Positions 1 to 8,972 of a stretch of DNA of 64,000 bases are shown in pieces. A model generated the notes under the pieces. That model saw nothing but the letters and a program-made list of their open reading frames with translations. It was not told the DNA's origin and did no database searches. Made by a program: the position numbers and the translations under genes. The stretch's first letter is position 1, and each line of letters begins with the position of its first letter. The stretch is from Sulfuriroseicoccus oceanibius (lineage in GTDB: Bacteria; Verrucomicrobiota; Verrucomicrobiia; Verrucomicrobiales; SLCJ01): positions 744,001 through 808,000 of the forward strand of contig NZ_CP066776.1 of assembly GCF_010681825.2 (NCBI RefSeq). The letters run 5' to 3'.

Positions 1-1
1 A

Positions 2-622
2 CGGGTGAGCTCGGATGTGGATCTGGCGGCAGGTCAGACCGGCGAGGCGATTTGGGCGGCCGCGGATGGCGAAGGCCGCGTCGTGATGGCACCTGTGTTA
101 GTGGATTACCCGCGTGCACAGCGGCGGATAGAAAAGGTTCAGGAGTACCTGCAGCGAGCGACTCCCGAGCGTGCGAGTGAGGAGCTGGAGTTGCATTTTG
201 AGACCGAGGGTGTGGAGTCGCACGCGCAATGCGAGGCGTGGCTCAATGATGCGTTGGGGATGCGGGTGAGCGATGGCGAGCTGTCTGCGGTGGTGGCGGT
301 GACGCGCAATGCGACCGAGGATGTGTTGCGGCGGATGCGGGCGATCGGGCTTGCCGAAGCGGTGCCGGTGATAGGATTTGGGTTGGATGTGGATGTCGCC
401 TCTGCGATGGATGATGGGGAGATCGTGGGGACGTTTGTTTACGATCCGGGGACGCTGGAGGCGTGCCTGCGGGTAGCGCTTGACCATGCGGCCGGAGTGA
501 AGCTTGGCGGGCCAACCAACGCGCTTGAGGACCAATTGGTTCCGCTGCGGTGGCTCGATCACCAGCGGCTTGGAAGTGCGGATGGACGCGCTATTGCCAC
601 GCCCTATCTGGAGGCTCGTTGA
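2..622 (+). CDS. C-terminal part of a type-1 periplasmic-binding-fold protein (partial)
   Basis: The reading frame is open to the left edge, so the N-terminus is missing. A GTG at position 5 could be read as a start, but the preceding codon is also open. The visible ~205 residues fit the second half of a sugar-binding fold: an Asp near the start (SSDVDLAAG), an Arg-containing helix (YPRAQRRIEKVQEYL), a strand-helix unit VVAVTRNATEDVLRRM, then IGFGLDVDVASAMDDGEIVGTFVYDP and a C-terminal helix. This resembles RbsB-like or LacI-like ligand-binding domains. No transporter partner is visible. The fold assignment is inference from pattern; a LacI-family regulator remains possible because the N-terminal DNA-binding part would lie outside the window. 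Confidence 0.5.
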   Translation, partial: RVSSDVDLAAGQTGEAIWAAADGEGRVVMAPVLVDYPRAQRRIEKVQEYLQRATPERASEELELHFETEGVESHAQCEAWLNDALGMRVSDGELSAVVAVTRNATEDVLRRMRAIGLAEAVPVIGFGLDVDVASAMDDGEIVGTFVYDPGTLEACLRVALDHAAGVKLGGPTNALEDQLVPLRWLDHQRLGSADGRAIATPYLEAR

Positions 623-716
623 TCGGCGTAGACCGCTAGTGGCCAATGGGGTGTGACAACATCGGCACCCACGGTTGCGTGCGCTGGGGGCGGGGTGCGT
701 GCTATTCATCGGCCTG

Positions 717-1571
717 ATGAAAAAGACACGTCTCCGGTTCAAGACCGTGATTATTTCGGACGTCCATCTGGGAACGCCCGACTCCAAAGTGCGTCAGGTG
801 ACACGCTTTATCCGCCACATCTCATGTGAGCGATTGATCCTCAATGGCGACATTGTGGATGGTTGGTACCTGCGCCGCCACAGCGGTGGATGGACCGACG
901 AACATACCCGCTTCGTGCGCCATTTGCTCAAGCTGGCTGAGAAGCAGGACACCGAGGTGATCTACCTGCGCGGCAACCATGACGAAGTGATCGAGCCGTT
1001 TTTGCCACTGACCTTTGGGTCGCTCAAGATGCGCTTTGAGTACCGCCACCACACGCCGCAGGGCGACTACTTGGTGGTTCACGGTGACGGCTTCGACCAC
1101 GTGACCACCGGCTACAAGTGGGTGGCCGGTCTGGGTTCGGTGGGCTATGAGGCGTTGCTCAAGTTCAACCGGGGGTATAACCAAGTGCGGTCGTGGTTCG
1201 GCAAGGACTACTATTCGGTGAGCAAAGCGATCAAAGCCCGGGTGAAGAACGCGGTGAGCTTCTTTGGTCGTTATGAAGAACAACTCCAGATGCTGGCGGA
1301 GCGGCGCGGGTGCGTCGGTATCATCTGTGGCCACATCCACACGCCCGAGGACAAGCAGGTGGGCGGCGTGCATTACCTCAACTCGGGGGATTGGGTGGAG
1401 TCGATGACGGCGATTGTTGAGAATGAACCGGGTGAGTTCGAAGTGATCGACTACAAGGAGTTCAACCGCCGACTTGATGACAAAGCGTGGCAGATGGCGC
1501 TGGAGTACGAGCAGGAGAAGTCACACGACGGCCCGGGCCTGCGCGTGGTGGACGAGCGCATGGCGGAGTAG
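717..1571 (+). CDS. LpxH-like metallophosphoesterase (UDP-2,3-diacylglucosamine diphosphatase family)
   Basis: This 284-residue calcineurin-like phosphoesterase carries the full metal-binding motif set: DVHLG (D15, H17), NGDIVD, GNHDE, HGDGFD and GHIH. The family (COG2908) removes UMP from UDP-2,3-diacylglucosamine in lipid A synthesis, or acts on related substrates at the inner membrane. It is longer than E. coli LpxH (about 240 residues), with an insert of basic and aromatic residues (FNRGYNQVRSWFGKDYYS) between the HGD and GHIH motifs that could contact membrane lipid. ATG 717 was chosen because the protein then begins MKKTRLRFKTVIISD, directly before the first motif. It ends convergently with the HAD gene. 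Lipid A function is inference; a paralogue with another phosphodiester substrate is possible. Confidence 0.8.
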   Translation: MKKTRLRFKTVIISDVHLGTPDSKVRQVTRFIRHISCERLILNGDIVDGWYLRRHSGGWTDEHTRFVRHLLKLAEKQDTEVIYLRGNHDEVIEPFLPLTFGSLKMRFEYRHHTPQGDYLVVHGDGFDHVTTGYKWVAGLGSVGYEALLKFNRGYNQVRSWFGKDYYSVSKAIKARVKNAVSFFGRYEEQLQMLAERRGCVGIICGHIHTPEDKQVGGVHYLNSGDWVESMTAIVENEPGEFEVIDYKEFNRRLDDKAWQMALEYEQEKSHDGPGLRVVDERMAE

Positions 1572-1580
1572 ATGGAAAGG

Positions 1581-1612
1581 CGCCCGCATTCAGGGGGATC
1601 TGAACGCGGGCG
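1581..1612. terminator. Bidirectional hairpin between convergent genes
   Basis: CGCCCGC (1581-1587) pairs with GCGGGCG (1606-1612), extended inward by TTCAG/CTGAA across one mismatch. It sits in the 66-bp gap between two converging genes, so it could terminate both. There is no strong T-run on either side. Confidence 0.5.
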
Positions 1613-1637
1613 GAAATGGACGGGCTGTCCGGGGCCG

Positions 1638-2411
1638 TTATTGCACCAGTTCCTCCGGGATGTGGGCGATGCTGTCGACCACGTAATCCGGTGAGTACGC
1701 ATAGTCCGCCAGGTCTTGGCGGGCGGTGCCTCCGGAGAGAACCAGAACGGTTTTGTAGCTGAGCTGCGTGCCGCCGAGGATGTCGGTGGTCATGGTGTCG
1801 CCGACCATTACGGTTTGTTCGCTGGAGAGTCCGAGTTGTTTGCGCGCGGCGCGCATCATCACCGGGCTGGGCTTGCCGACGGAGAACGCCTGCTTGCCGG
1901 TGGCGGCTTCGATCATGGCAACGATAGCGCCACAGCCCGGGCGGATTCCCTCGTCGGTCGGGCACGAGGGATCAAGATTGGTGGCGATGAGCTTGGCTCC
2001 GTTTTGCACCAGCCGGGTGGCTTTCTCGATGGTTTCAAAGTTCATCGTGCGTCCTTCGCCGATGACGACAAAGTCGGGGTCGTCGTCGACCAGGGTGTAG
2101 CCGTTCTTGAACAACGCGGTGGTGAGTCCGCTTTCGCCGATAACGAATGCGGTGCCCTCGGGTTTGCGCTCGGCCAGGTAGCGGGCGGTGGCGATGGCGC
2201 AGGTGAAGACATCGTCGGCCTCGGCGGAGATGCCCATTTGCTCGAGTTTGTGGGCGACGTCGCGGCGTGTGCGTTGGCTGTTATTGGTGAGGAAGAGGAA
2301 GGGGATCTCCTTTTCGCGCAACGTGGCGACGAACTCTTTGGCGCCGGGGATGAGTTCTTTGCCCTTGTAGATGACACCGTCCATGTCGAGGAGGAAGCCG
2401 AATTTGCTCAT
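1638..2411 (-). CDS. HAD-IIA family phosphatase (NagD-like)
   Basis: This 257-residue hydrolase has all four HAD motifs: LLDMDGVIYKG (nucleophile D9, acid D11), the LTNNS motif II, lysine in GKPSP, and MVGDTMTTDI for Mg2+. The long C2-type cap between motifs II and III (SAEADDVFTCAIATARYL onwards) places it in subfamily IIA with NagD, pyridoxal phosphatases and p-nitrophenyl phosphatases. The substrate cannot be read from sequence; sugar phosphates or nucleotides are usual. ATG 2411 starts MSKFGFLLDMDG. The longer frame upstream is Pro/Ser/Thr-rich, not HAD-like, and was rejected. Confidence 0.88.
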   Translation of the reverse strand: MSKFGFLLDMDGVIYKGKELIPGAKEFVATLREKEIPFLFLTNNSQRTRRDVAHKLEQMGISAEADDVFTCAIATARYLAERKPEGTAFVIGESGLTTALFKNGYTLVDDDPDFVVIGEGRTMNFETIEKATRLVQNGAKLIATNLDPSCPTDEGIRPGCGAIVAMIEAATGKQAFSVGKPSPVMMRAARKQLGLSSEQTVMVGDTMTTDILGGTQLSYKTVLVLSGGTARQDLADYAYSPDYVVDSIAHIPEELVQ

Positions 2412-2644
2412 AGTGGTTGGGATATGTGTGTGGGGGGATGATGTGGACGGGGGTTCGCGGCTGGCAAAGCACATGGCGTGCCAGCTGGAGCGGTGGGGCG
2501 GTGGGGCCGTGGGATCGGCTCGCAATGAGGGTACGCGTGGGCGGAGAACTGGACGGCAAGAATTCGAGGGGCTCGTGCGTTCTACGGGCGCTGTGGTGTG
2601 GGCGTGCTTGAGTGTTGGCTTCTTCCGTGGTGTGTTGCTGATAG
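2412..2644. other. Intergenic region between divergent genes
   Basis: About 230 bp separate the divergently transcribed HAD phosphatase and the GH123-like gene, so promoters for both must lie here. I see no clear -35/-10 pair or repeat. Confidence 0.4.
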
Positions 2645-4498
2645 ATGCTTATGAGGATTTTTGGACTTTTGCTCGTGTCGTGGATGATGGTCGCCGGATG
2701 GGCAGTGGCCGCTGGAAGTTTTATCGACCCTACCTTGAGTCTGCGGCCGACGGCACATGAGCGGGTCAACGGATTGGACCAACGGGTGCTGCAGGCCACG
2801 GCGTGGCGAGGCGAGCGGGTCAATGGACAGATCGTGTTGTGGGGCGCGGATGCGGCCGTGCAGGCTCGTGCGGTCGCCAGTGATTTGGAAAGTACGGACG
2901 GGCATCGGATCGGTGCCGGTTTGGTGAGGCTCGATTTTCTCAAGTTCATCGAAATGAACACACGCGATGGTTACGCGGCCGACCCAAGTCATGTCGAGCG
3001 GGTGCCGGACATGCTCAATGGGAGCGGGCCGGTCACTGTTCCCGCCGGGGAACTGCAGCCGCTGTGGGTGGGCGTGGACGTGCCGCGCGATGCGGAACCG
3101 GGGCTCTACCGGGGAAAGGTAGCCGTGCGTTATGGTAGCCAGCGCCACGTTTTCGGACTCGAGATCGAAGTGCTGCCGCTAACGGTGCCGGCGGTCGAGG
3201 ATTGGGCATTCGACGTCGATTACTGGATGCACCCGCAGGCCACGCTGCATTACTACCTCGGCTGCAAGGGACGGGGGCAGGACCCCGCTGGTGATGAGCA
3301 CATGGGATGCTCCGAACTCCTGTGGTCGGACCAGCACTTGGCGTGGTACCGCCCGACGCTCGAGCTGCTGCGCGACGTCGGCGTGAAAACCATCACCGTC
3401 AACCTGGTGAAGGATCCGTGGCGCAGCGCCTACCGCATGCAACGCGAGCAGCAGCAAACCAATTACTCGTACGACGAACTGATCAAGTGGCGCCGCAAGG
3501 CCGATGGCTCGTTCTCGTTCGACTTCCGCCATTTCGAAAAGTACGTCCGCTTTTGCATGGAACTCGGGATCGACCGCGAGATCGAATGCTTCTCGATGCT
3601 CCCTTGGATCCACAGTCAGTTCTCTGCGGTGACTTGTTATGACGAGGCGTCGGGGCAGGAGGTGATCCACTATTTCGAAAGCTGGGAAGAATACGATCAG
3701 GTCTGGACGTCGTTCATGGAGGCCTTTGTGCCGGTGCTGGTGAAGAACGGATGGTTCGACAAAACACGCATCGGTGCCGATGAACGCGGGCTCGGCAACA
3801 TGGGCCATGTCGAGAAGGTGCTGAACAAGTTCAAGCACGAGGGCAAGGCGTTGCGGATCTCAGCTGCGGCAAACAAAACCCATGCATTCGATGACCGGCT
3901 CTACTACATCTCGATGCACGGAGGCATTAGTAAAATCGTCAACGACCAGTGGACCGATGCCCAGTTCGCCGAGTGGGCGCAGCGCCGCCGAGCCAAGGGG
4001 CTGAAGTCCACGTGGTATACTTGCACCGGCACCTATCCGGGGAACTTCGGCAACTCGCGCCCGGCGGAGAGTTTGTTCATCGGCTGGTACAGCGCGAAGA
4101 TTGGCGCAGACGGCTACCTGCGCTGGGCGGTGGACAGTTGGAACGACGAACCAACCGTGACCACCGACCACAAGGTCTTTGAGACCGGCGATACGTTTCA
4201 GATCTACCCTGGGGATCGGGACGCGGCCGTGCCGTTCACGCGTTCCTCGGTGAGGCTGGAGTTGTTCCGTCAGGGCGTGGTGGATTACGAGAAGATGCGC
4301 GTGTTAAAAGAGCAGTTCCCCCAGGCCCGTGAGGCGATTGCCGAGCTGTTGCAAACCATCGAGCGTCCGCAGCGGCCGCCGCAGATCGAGGGCAATTCAT
4401 CGCTGCGGTATGCACCGGAGACCGAGCGCGACTTCTCGGCAATGCTCGTGCGCGCGCGGCTGCGGTTGCTTGAGATTACGCGGGATGTATTGCGTTAG
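2645..4498 (+). CDS. Secreted GH123-like glycoside hydrolase (DUF4091-type)
   Basis: This 617-residue protein starts with a signal peptide (MLMRIFGLLLVSWMMVAGWAVA). Residues ~25-180 form a beta-rich domain (RGERVNGQIVLWG, VPAGELQPLWVGVDVP) typical of the N-terminal part of DUF4091/GH123 proteins. The remainder is a catalytic (beta/alpha)8-type region with DYWMHP, DFRHFEKYVRF and IGADERGLGN. In GH123 beta-N-acetylgalactosaminidases an adjacent Asp-Glu pair gives substrate-assisted catalysis; the adjacent D379-E380 here fits. The C-terminal part (GADGYLRWAVDSW, DAAVPFTRSSVRLELFRQGVVDYE) matches the usual DUF4091 end. Export suggests degradation of aminosugar-containing glycans. The exact substrate is not readable. 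Confidence 0.78.
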   Translation: MLMRIFGLLLVSWMMVAGWAVAAGSFIDPTLSLRPTAHERVNGLDQRVLQATAWRGERVNGQIVLWGADAAVQARAVASDLESTDGHRIGAGLVRLDFLKFIEMNTRDGYAADPSHVERVPDMLNGSGPVTVPAGELQPLWVGVDVPRDAEPGLYRGKVAVRYGSQRHVFGLEIEVLPLTVPAVEDWAFDVDYWMHPQATLHYYLGCKGRGQDPAGDEHMGCSELLWSDQHLAWYRPTLELLRDVGVKTITVNLVKDPWRSAYRMQREQQQTNYSYDELIKWRRKADGSFSFDFRHFEKYVRFCMELGIDREIECFSMLPWIHSQFSAVTCYDEASGQEVIHYFESWEEYDQVWTSFMEAFVPVLVKNGWFDKTRIGADERGLGNMGHVEKVLNKFKHEGKALRISAAANKTHAFDDRLYYISMHGGISKIVNDQWTDAQFAEWAQRRRAKGLKSTWYTCTGTYPGNFGNSRPAESLFIGWYSAKIGADGYLRWAVDSWNDEPTVTTDHKVFETGDTFQIYPGDRDAAVPFTRSSVRLELFRQGVVDYEKMRVLKEQFPQAREAIAELLQTIERPQRPPQIEGNSSLRYAPETERDFSAMLVRARLRLLEITRDVLR

Positions 4499-4617
4499 GG
4501 GCGGTTTGTAACCTTCTCTGCTGGAATGGCTTGCTAGAGAGGGGTGGTTCTGGAATGCTGGGCCGTTGAGATCACAGCCGTTAGGTGGTCTCGTCCAACC
4601 CAAACCTCCGCCAATCC

Positions 4618-5439
4618 ATGAAAGCTACCTTTGCTCTGTCCCTGATCGGGGCAATCGCCGTTGGAGGCGCTTGTGCCGACGCACTGCCGCCTGAAGAAGA
4701 ACCGCCAGCAGCCCCATCACCCGCCAATGCCGCCGCCCAGGCGAACAACCCATTGGCAAACATGAAGGCGCTCAACTTTCAGAACTACTACATCGGCGAG
4801 CTCACCGGTGTGGAGGAGGAGGCCAATCAGTTCTGGGTTCGTTACGCGCAGCCGTTTTCGATCGGGAATACGGACTGGCTGATGCGGGCTTCGCTGCCCG
4901 TCAATACGTTCCCCGACTTCGGCGGCGGGCACACCACGGGGATCGGTGATGCCAGCATCTTTGCCGCCTGGCTGATGGACACCGGCAACCCGGCGATCAG
5001 TTTCGGCGTGGGGCCTCAGTTGACCGCGCCAACCGCATCCGAGGACATTCTGGGAAGCGAGAAGTGGTCGGCGGGATTTGCCAATGTGTTGTTCAATGGA
5101 AGTTCGCCGAAATTCCAATATGGCTATTTGTTAACCTGGCAGCATAGCTTTGCCGGCGACAGCGATCGCGATCACGTGAACCTCGGGGCGTTCCAGCCGT
5201 TTTTGATCTACCAACTTGGCAACGGAGCCTATCTGCGTTCCGCTCCCATCTGGGTCTACGATTTCCAAAACGACGGTTACAGCGTCCCGATGGGGTTGGG
5301 TGTCGGCAAGGTGATGAAAAAGGGCAGCACCGTGTACAACTTCTTCGTCGAGCCCCAGTACTCGTTGTGGGACGATGGTGCGGGCTTCCCGCAGTGGCAG
5401 GTTTTCTTTGGAGTGAACCTGCAGTTCATGGGGGGCTAA
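4618..5439 (+). CDS. Outer-membrane beta-barrel protein, transporter-like
   Basis: This 273-residue protein has a signal peptide ([20 protein letters not shown]) and a short Pro/Ala linker. Alternating amphipathic strands rich in aromatic residues follow ([57 protein letters not shown]), and the end is [10 protein letters not shown], with aromatic Phe near the C-terminus as in outer-membrane barrels. It resembles small barrels sometimes mislabelled 'neuromedin U'. ATG 4618 begins the signal peptide; the upstream 11 codons were excluded. A strong terminator follows, so it is probably monocistronic. Cargo is unknown. Confidence 0.65.
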   Translation: MKATFALSLIGAIAVGGACADALPPEEEPPAAPSPANAAAQANNPLANMKALNFQNYYIGELTGVEEEANQFWVRYAQPFSIGNTDWLMRASLPVNTFPDFGGGHTTGIGDASIFAAWLMDTGNPAISFGVGPQLTAPTASEDILGSEKWSAGFANVLFNGSSPKFQYGYLLTWQHSFAGDSDRDHVNLGAFQPFLIYQLGNGAYLRSAPIWVYDFQNDGYSVPMGLGVGKVMKKGSTVYNFFVEPQYSLWDDGAGFPQWQVFFGVNLQFMGG

Positions 5440-5464
5440 TCACGTGAACCAAGTTGGTGCCATC

Positions 5465-5505
5465 TGTCCGGGAGTCCGCAGCGTAATGACTCCCGGACAT
5501 TTTTG
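5465..5505 (+). terminator. Rho-independent terminator
   Basis: TGTCCGGGAGTC (5465-5476) pairs perfectly with GACTCCCGGACA (5488-5499), followed by a T-run. It lies 25 nt after the beta-barrel gene. Confidence 0.9.
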
Positions 5506-5538
5506 TGTGCTCTGCCAACTTCTCGCCCTCTCATTTTG

Positions 5539-6546
5539 ATGAAGATTTCCACCGTTCTCGCTGCATTTGTCGTCGTTACCCTGTCTTCGCTCTGTAGTCA
5601 GGAAAACCCATTGCCGTCGTGGAATGACGGGCCGAGCAAGGCCGCGCTGGTGGCATTTGTCGAGAAGGTCACAACTCCTAACACGGAAACTTTTGTCCAG
5701 CCTGCGGATCGGATTGCTGTGTTTGACAACGATGGCACGCTTTGGGCGGAGAACCCGTTGCCGTTCCAGTTGATCTTCGCCATCGAGGAGATCCAACGAC
5801 TGGCGCCAGAGAACCCCGAGTGGAAAGACAACGCCACCATTCAGGCTGTGTTGGACGGTGAGGTGGCGTCGCTGAAAGCCGGCGGAATGAAGGCACTCAA
5901 CGAAGTGCTCGCGGTTTCGCACGCCGGGCTCACTCCGGAGGAGTTCGCCAAGCGGGTGGCGGATTGGATGACCACCGCCAAGCACCCGCGTTTTGAGCGT
6001 CCGTATAACGAATGCGTCTACCTGCCGATGCTCGAGGTGCTCGACTACCTCCGCAACCACGACTTCAAAGTGTATATCGTATCGGGCGGCGGGGCCGACT
6101 TTATGCGTGTGTTTGCCGAGCAAGTATATGGTATTCCGCCACAACAGGTGATCGGATCTTATGGCAATGCCGAATACCAATTGATCGACGACCAACCCGT
6201 GATGATCAAAACGCCAGGTGTCGCCTTTGTCGATGACAAGGAAGGCAAGCCGGTGGCCATCCATCGGTTCATCGGCAAGCGGCCGATTGCCTGTTTTGGT
6301 AACTCCGACGGCGATAAGGCGATGCTCGAATGGACGACCATCGGCCGCACTCCCAGCTTTGGCATGATCATCCACCATACCGACGCCGAGCGCGAATACG
6401 CTTACGACAAGGCACCGAAGAGTTCGGGTAAATTGATTAAAGCCCTGGAAGACGCCGCCAAACGCAACTGGACCGTGGTCGATATGAAAACCGATTGGGC
6501 CACCGTTTTTCCGAAACCAGGTGAGAAGTGCGAATGTGAGGAGTGA
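5539..6546 (+). CDS. Exported HAD-superfamily phosphatase
   Basis: The 335-residue protein starts with a signal peptide (MKISTVLAAFVVVTLSSLCSQ). HAD motif I is AVFDNDGTLWAE, motif II is VYIVSGGGADF, and the C-terminal Mg2+ motif is ACFGNSDGDKAML, i.e. a phosphoserine-phosphatase-like core with a cap of about 120 residues between motifs I and II. Export suggests a periplasmic acid phosphatase role. The C-terminus carries a Cys pair in GEKCECEE. ATG 5539 gives the signal peptide. The substrate is unknown. Confidence 0.78.
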   Translation: MKISTVLAAFVVVTLSSLCSQENPLPSWNDGPSKAALVAFVEKVTTPNTETFVQPADRIAVFDNDGTLWAENPLPFQLIFAIEEIQRLAPENPEWKDNATIQAVLDGEVASLKAGGMKALNEVLAVSHAGLTPEEFAKRVADWMTTAKHPRFERPYNECVYLPMLEVLDYLRNHDFKVYIVSGGGADFMRVFAEQVYGIPPQQVIGSYGNAEYQLIDDQPVMIKTPGVAFVDDKEGKPVAIHRFIGKRPIACFGNSDGDKAMLEWTTIGRTPSFGMIIHHTDAEREYAYDKAPKSSGKLIKALEDAAKRNWTVVDMKTDWATVFPKPGEKCECEE

Positions 6547-6828
6547 CGACCGCTCCGCGCCACAGATGGGCGCAGATGGTCACAGATAGGTAGATGGCAG
6601 GCTGGTGGAGAGTCTCTGTTTCTCGTGATGGAGTGGCGGTGTACTCACCGTCGAGTGAAGCGTGGGGACTACGGGCCGTTGGGTTCTAGACAGGATCCAC
6701 CTGATGGATGTGATTTGGATCTGCCGTGAGCTAGGCCGGTCCGGTTGAACGAAGATACATCTCCGGGGAATGCACGCGCAGCGTTGGAGGGACGGCGTTC
6801 CTGCCGTCGGTGTGATGGTGACGTTTGA
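6547..6828. other. Repeat-rich intergenic region
   Basis: About 280 bp with dispersed phrases found elsewhere in the window, including a 'cacagatgggcgcagatgg' phrase at 6560 and a stem-loop reading gacggc-gttcct-gccgtc near 6792. I see no credible gene. Confidence 0.5.
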
Positions 6829-7091
6829 GGGCGCGGTCGATTTGTTCAAGATGCGCCCTCTCCAATAGAAAGAATCTGCGAAATCGGCGTCATCTGCGGA
6901 TTCTTAAAACCGATCAAGGGTGATGTGGTTGGAACCACAGAGGGCGCGAAGGACACGGAGGCTTTGAGAGTTGGCACCTTTGGGGCTTTGGGTGCTTTGC
7001 GTGAGGTAAACGGGTTTTATGATGGAGGGGGCTGCGTGAGTTTTGGGAAGAGTGGTCGCTACGCTCCGTTCGGCTAGTAGCCGGGTGAAAT
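6829..7091 (+). repeat. Left copy of ~270-bp direct repeat flanking an AT-rich gene
   Basis: Near-identical to 8547-8832 in the same orientation (for example both contain CGAAATCGGCGTCATCTGCG and TTTGGGAAGAGTGGTCGCT). The right copy carries an extra ~25 bp. Together they bracket the AT-rich orphan gene at 7362. Confidence 0.9.
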
Positions 7092-7138
7092 GGTTTGCCG
7101 ATGCGCTGTCGGGTGTGCAGAGTGTCGAGGATGGTTAG
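7085..7138 (+). repeat. 54-nt cassette-leader element, copy A
   Basis: Shared with 49411-49465 and 50171-50224: a core GTGAAATGG(A/T)TTGCCGATG, then GTGCAGAGTGTC, ending at GGATGGTTAG, where similarity stops. Each copy lies upstream of an AT-rich exported orphan gene. Here the gene starts 223 nt further on. Confidence 0.8.
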
Positions 7139-7361
7139 GGGGGGTAAGCGTGGTCCTATTTTGTGACGAGCAAAGAGCTATGTCGTGGGGAGGAATCCGG
7201 AGGCAGTCTTTGCTTGATCTGGTGGCGCAAACATAAACATGATGAGCTCAGCTGGCTGCATGGAGAACATCAAGGATGTTGGCTAAATCGACATCTGGAG
7301 ATGTTGAGGTTGAAATGATGAGTCTGGGCTGGGTCAATGAAACTAAAATGAAAAAAGTGTA

Positions 7362-8327
7362 ATGAATGTAAATGTAATCAAGATAAGCAGGAGTGTTGTC
7401 TTCTTGGTTCTGCTTTTTATTGGTGGTTGGTGTTTTCTCATGAGGGTCTGTGGTGCCGAGTATGGTAGTGAGTTTACAATGAAAATTCAGGTTGTGGATG
7501 ATGCCGGGAAGCCTGTTCAAAACGCAAGTGTGAGGACAGGGCTGAAGGATGAGGGCACTGGAAGGATGAAGCGTAAGTGGACGGATGCAGAGGGCGTAGC
7601 TTTGGTTGCCTTTAGAAGAGTAGATAGTGCCAAGACCAATGCTTACAAGGAGGGGTATTACTCTAGTGGAGTGACTTTTATTCCTTGGCTTTCTCCTGAC
7701 TTTGATCCTTCGGAGCCTTTGGTTGTTAAGATTAAGAGAAAGAAAAATCCGATAGCGATGTATGCAAAAAACATGAGCTTTGGAGTAACTCCGGGTATCA
7801 AAATTCCTGGTGGTGTTGGTGAGAAGATAGGATTTGATTTGCAAGTTGGGGACTGGGTGAAGCCTTACGGTGAAGGCGTTATCAGCGATTTTATCTTCGA
7901 AAAAGAAGGGGGTTTTCGTGAGGTTTTGGGGAATGACTTTAGCCAAAAAATCACAATAACCTTCAGTAATGAAAAAGACGGGCTGATTCCGTTTGAAGGT
8001 CCTCTGCCCATTCACGAGGCACCGAAACTCCGCTCGGATTATGAAGCTCCTGAGGAGGGCTATTTGTCAAAATGGGTGCAGACTACCTCAAGAAAGTCTG
8101 GAGAGGGCTTCAAGACGACCAGAAAGCATGAGCGCAATTTCTACTTCCGGGTGCGGACAAAGGTGGATGAAAGGGGAGGTTTTGTTAGTGCTAGTTATGG
8201 CAAAATTTACGGAGATTTCATGAGCTTTGTCTACTACCTCAACCCGACACCTAACGACCGTAATATTGAGTTTGATCCTAACGAAAACCTCTTCAGGATC
8301 ACGGGGAACGATGTCACTCTCCCTTGA
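7362..8327 (+). CDS. AT-rich orphan exported protein with an N-terminal Ig-like/carboxypeptidase-regulatory-like domain
   Basis: The 321-residue product begins with a hydrophobic signal segment (VVFLVLLFIGGWCFLMRVCGA). Residues ~40-110 look like a beta-sandwich of the carboxypeptidase-regulatory or Big type (KIQVVDDAGKPVQNASVRTG, then YKEGYYSSG). The rest is Lys- and Glu-rich with no family I recognise. The coding sequence is clearly AT-richer than neighbouring genes and uses codons such as AAA, GAT and TTT freely, which suggests acquisition. It lies between two direct repeats and downstream of the 54-nt element also found before two other orphan genes. Function unknown. Confidence 0.7.
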   Translation: MNVNVIKISRSVVFLVLLFIGGWCFLMRVCGAEYGSEFTMKIQVVDDAGKPVQNASVRTGLKDEGTGRMKRKWTDAEGVALVAFRRVDSAKTNAYKEGYYSSGVTFIPWLSPDFDPSEPLVVKIKRKKNPIAMYAKNMSFGVTPGIKIPGGVGEKIGFDLQVGDWVKPYGEGVISDFIFEKEGGFREVLGNDFSQKITITFSNEKDGLIPFEGPLPIHEAPKLRSDYEAPEEGYLSKWVQTTSRKSGEGFKTTRKHERNFYFRVRTKVDERGGFVSASYGKIYGDFMSFVYYLNPTPNDRNIEFDPNENLFRITGNDVTLP

Positions 8328-8546
8328 AAAAAGCATCCCTGTGAATCATCACTCTTTTCACCGCGGAGCAACTGTCGCGAGTAAAACCGAGAAAGGCATT
8401 TTGTGGGATTCTATGAGCGGTTGTCGGATTTGCGGTGGGTGATGGTGTCGTTTGGGGCGGTGAACGTTCGAGGGGGATCGGGTTAGAGCCACAGACGTCA
8501 CGAAGGACACGAAGGTTTTGAGACTTGGAGTCGTTTGGGGCTTTGG
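8328..8546. other. Intergenic region after the orphan gene
   Basis: About 220 bp containing fragments of dispersed repeats (a 'cacgaaggacacgaagg' phrase at 8494). There is no convincing ORF or terminator. Confidence 0.4.
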
Positions 8547-8832
8547 GGGGGCGCGGACGATTTGAATCAAGATGCTCTATTTCCAACACCAACAATCTGC
8601 GAAATCGGCGTCATCTGCGGATTCTTAAAATCGATCGAGGGTGATGTGGTTGGAACCACGGAGGGAGCGAAGGACACGGATGCTTTGAGAGTTGGCACCT
8701 TTGGGGCTTTGGGTGCTTTGCGTGGGGTAAACGGGTTTTAGGTTGTTATTTGGTTAGGTTTTATGATGGAGGGGGCTGCGTGAGTTTTGGGAAGAGTGGT
8801 CGCTGCGCTCCGTTCGACTAGTGGCCGGGTGA
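8547..8832 (+). repeat. Right copy of ~270-bp direct repeat
   Basis: Partner of 6829-7091 with only scattered substitutions and one ~25-bp insertion near 8742-8766. Copy 1 continues into the 54-nt element, whereas this copy ends in a CCGGGTGAAATCCGGCGG phrase seen at other intergenic sites. Confidence 0.9.
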
Positions 8833-8911
8833 AATCCGGCGGTCCGTGGGGGCGCTGTGTTTCGTTGGGGGGGCTTTGCGTGAGTATTGTCCTCACGGGG
8901 CGGGGCACAAA

Positions 8912-8949
8912 AAAACGCCGCAGCGGGGAGGTCCCTGCTGCGGCGTTTT
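8912..8949 (-). terminator. Terminator of lysS
   Basis: AAAACGCCGCAG (8912-8923) pairs with CTGCGGCGTTTT (8938-8949). On the minus strand the stem is followed by a T-run, 23 nt after the lysS stop. Confidence 0.93.
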
Positions 8950-8972
8950 GTTTCTAGATTCTTGTCTCTCCG

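Noticed and set aside
7085-7138. 54-nt element as a true integron attC site
   Set aside because: GTTAG at its end is suggestive, but R''/L'' boxes and the unpaired-base pattern could not be recognised, and no integrase gene is in the window. Kept as a cassette-like element only.
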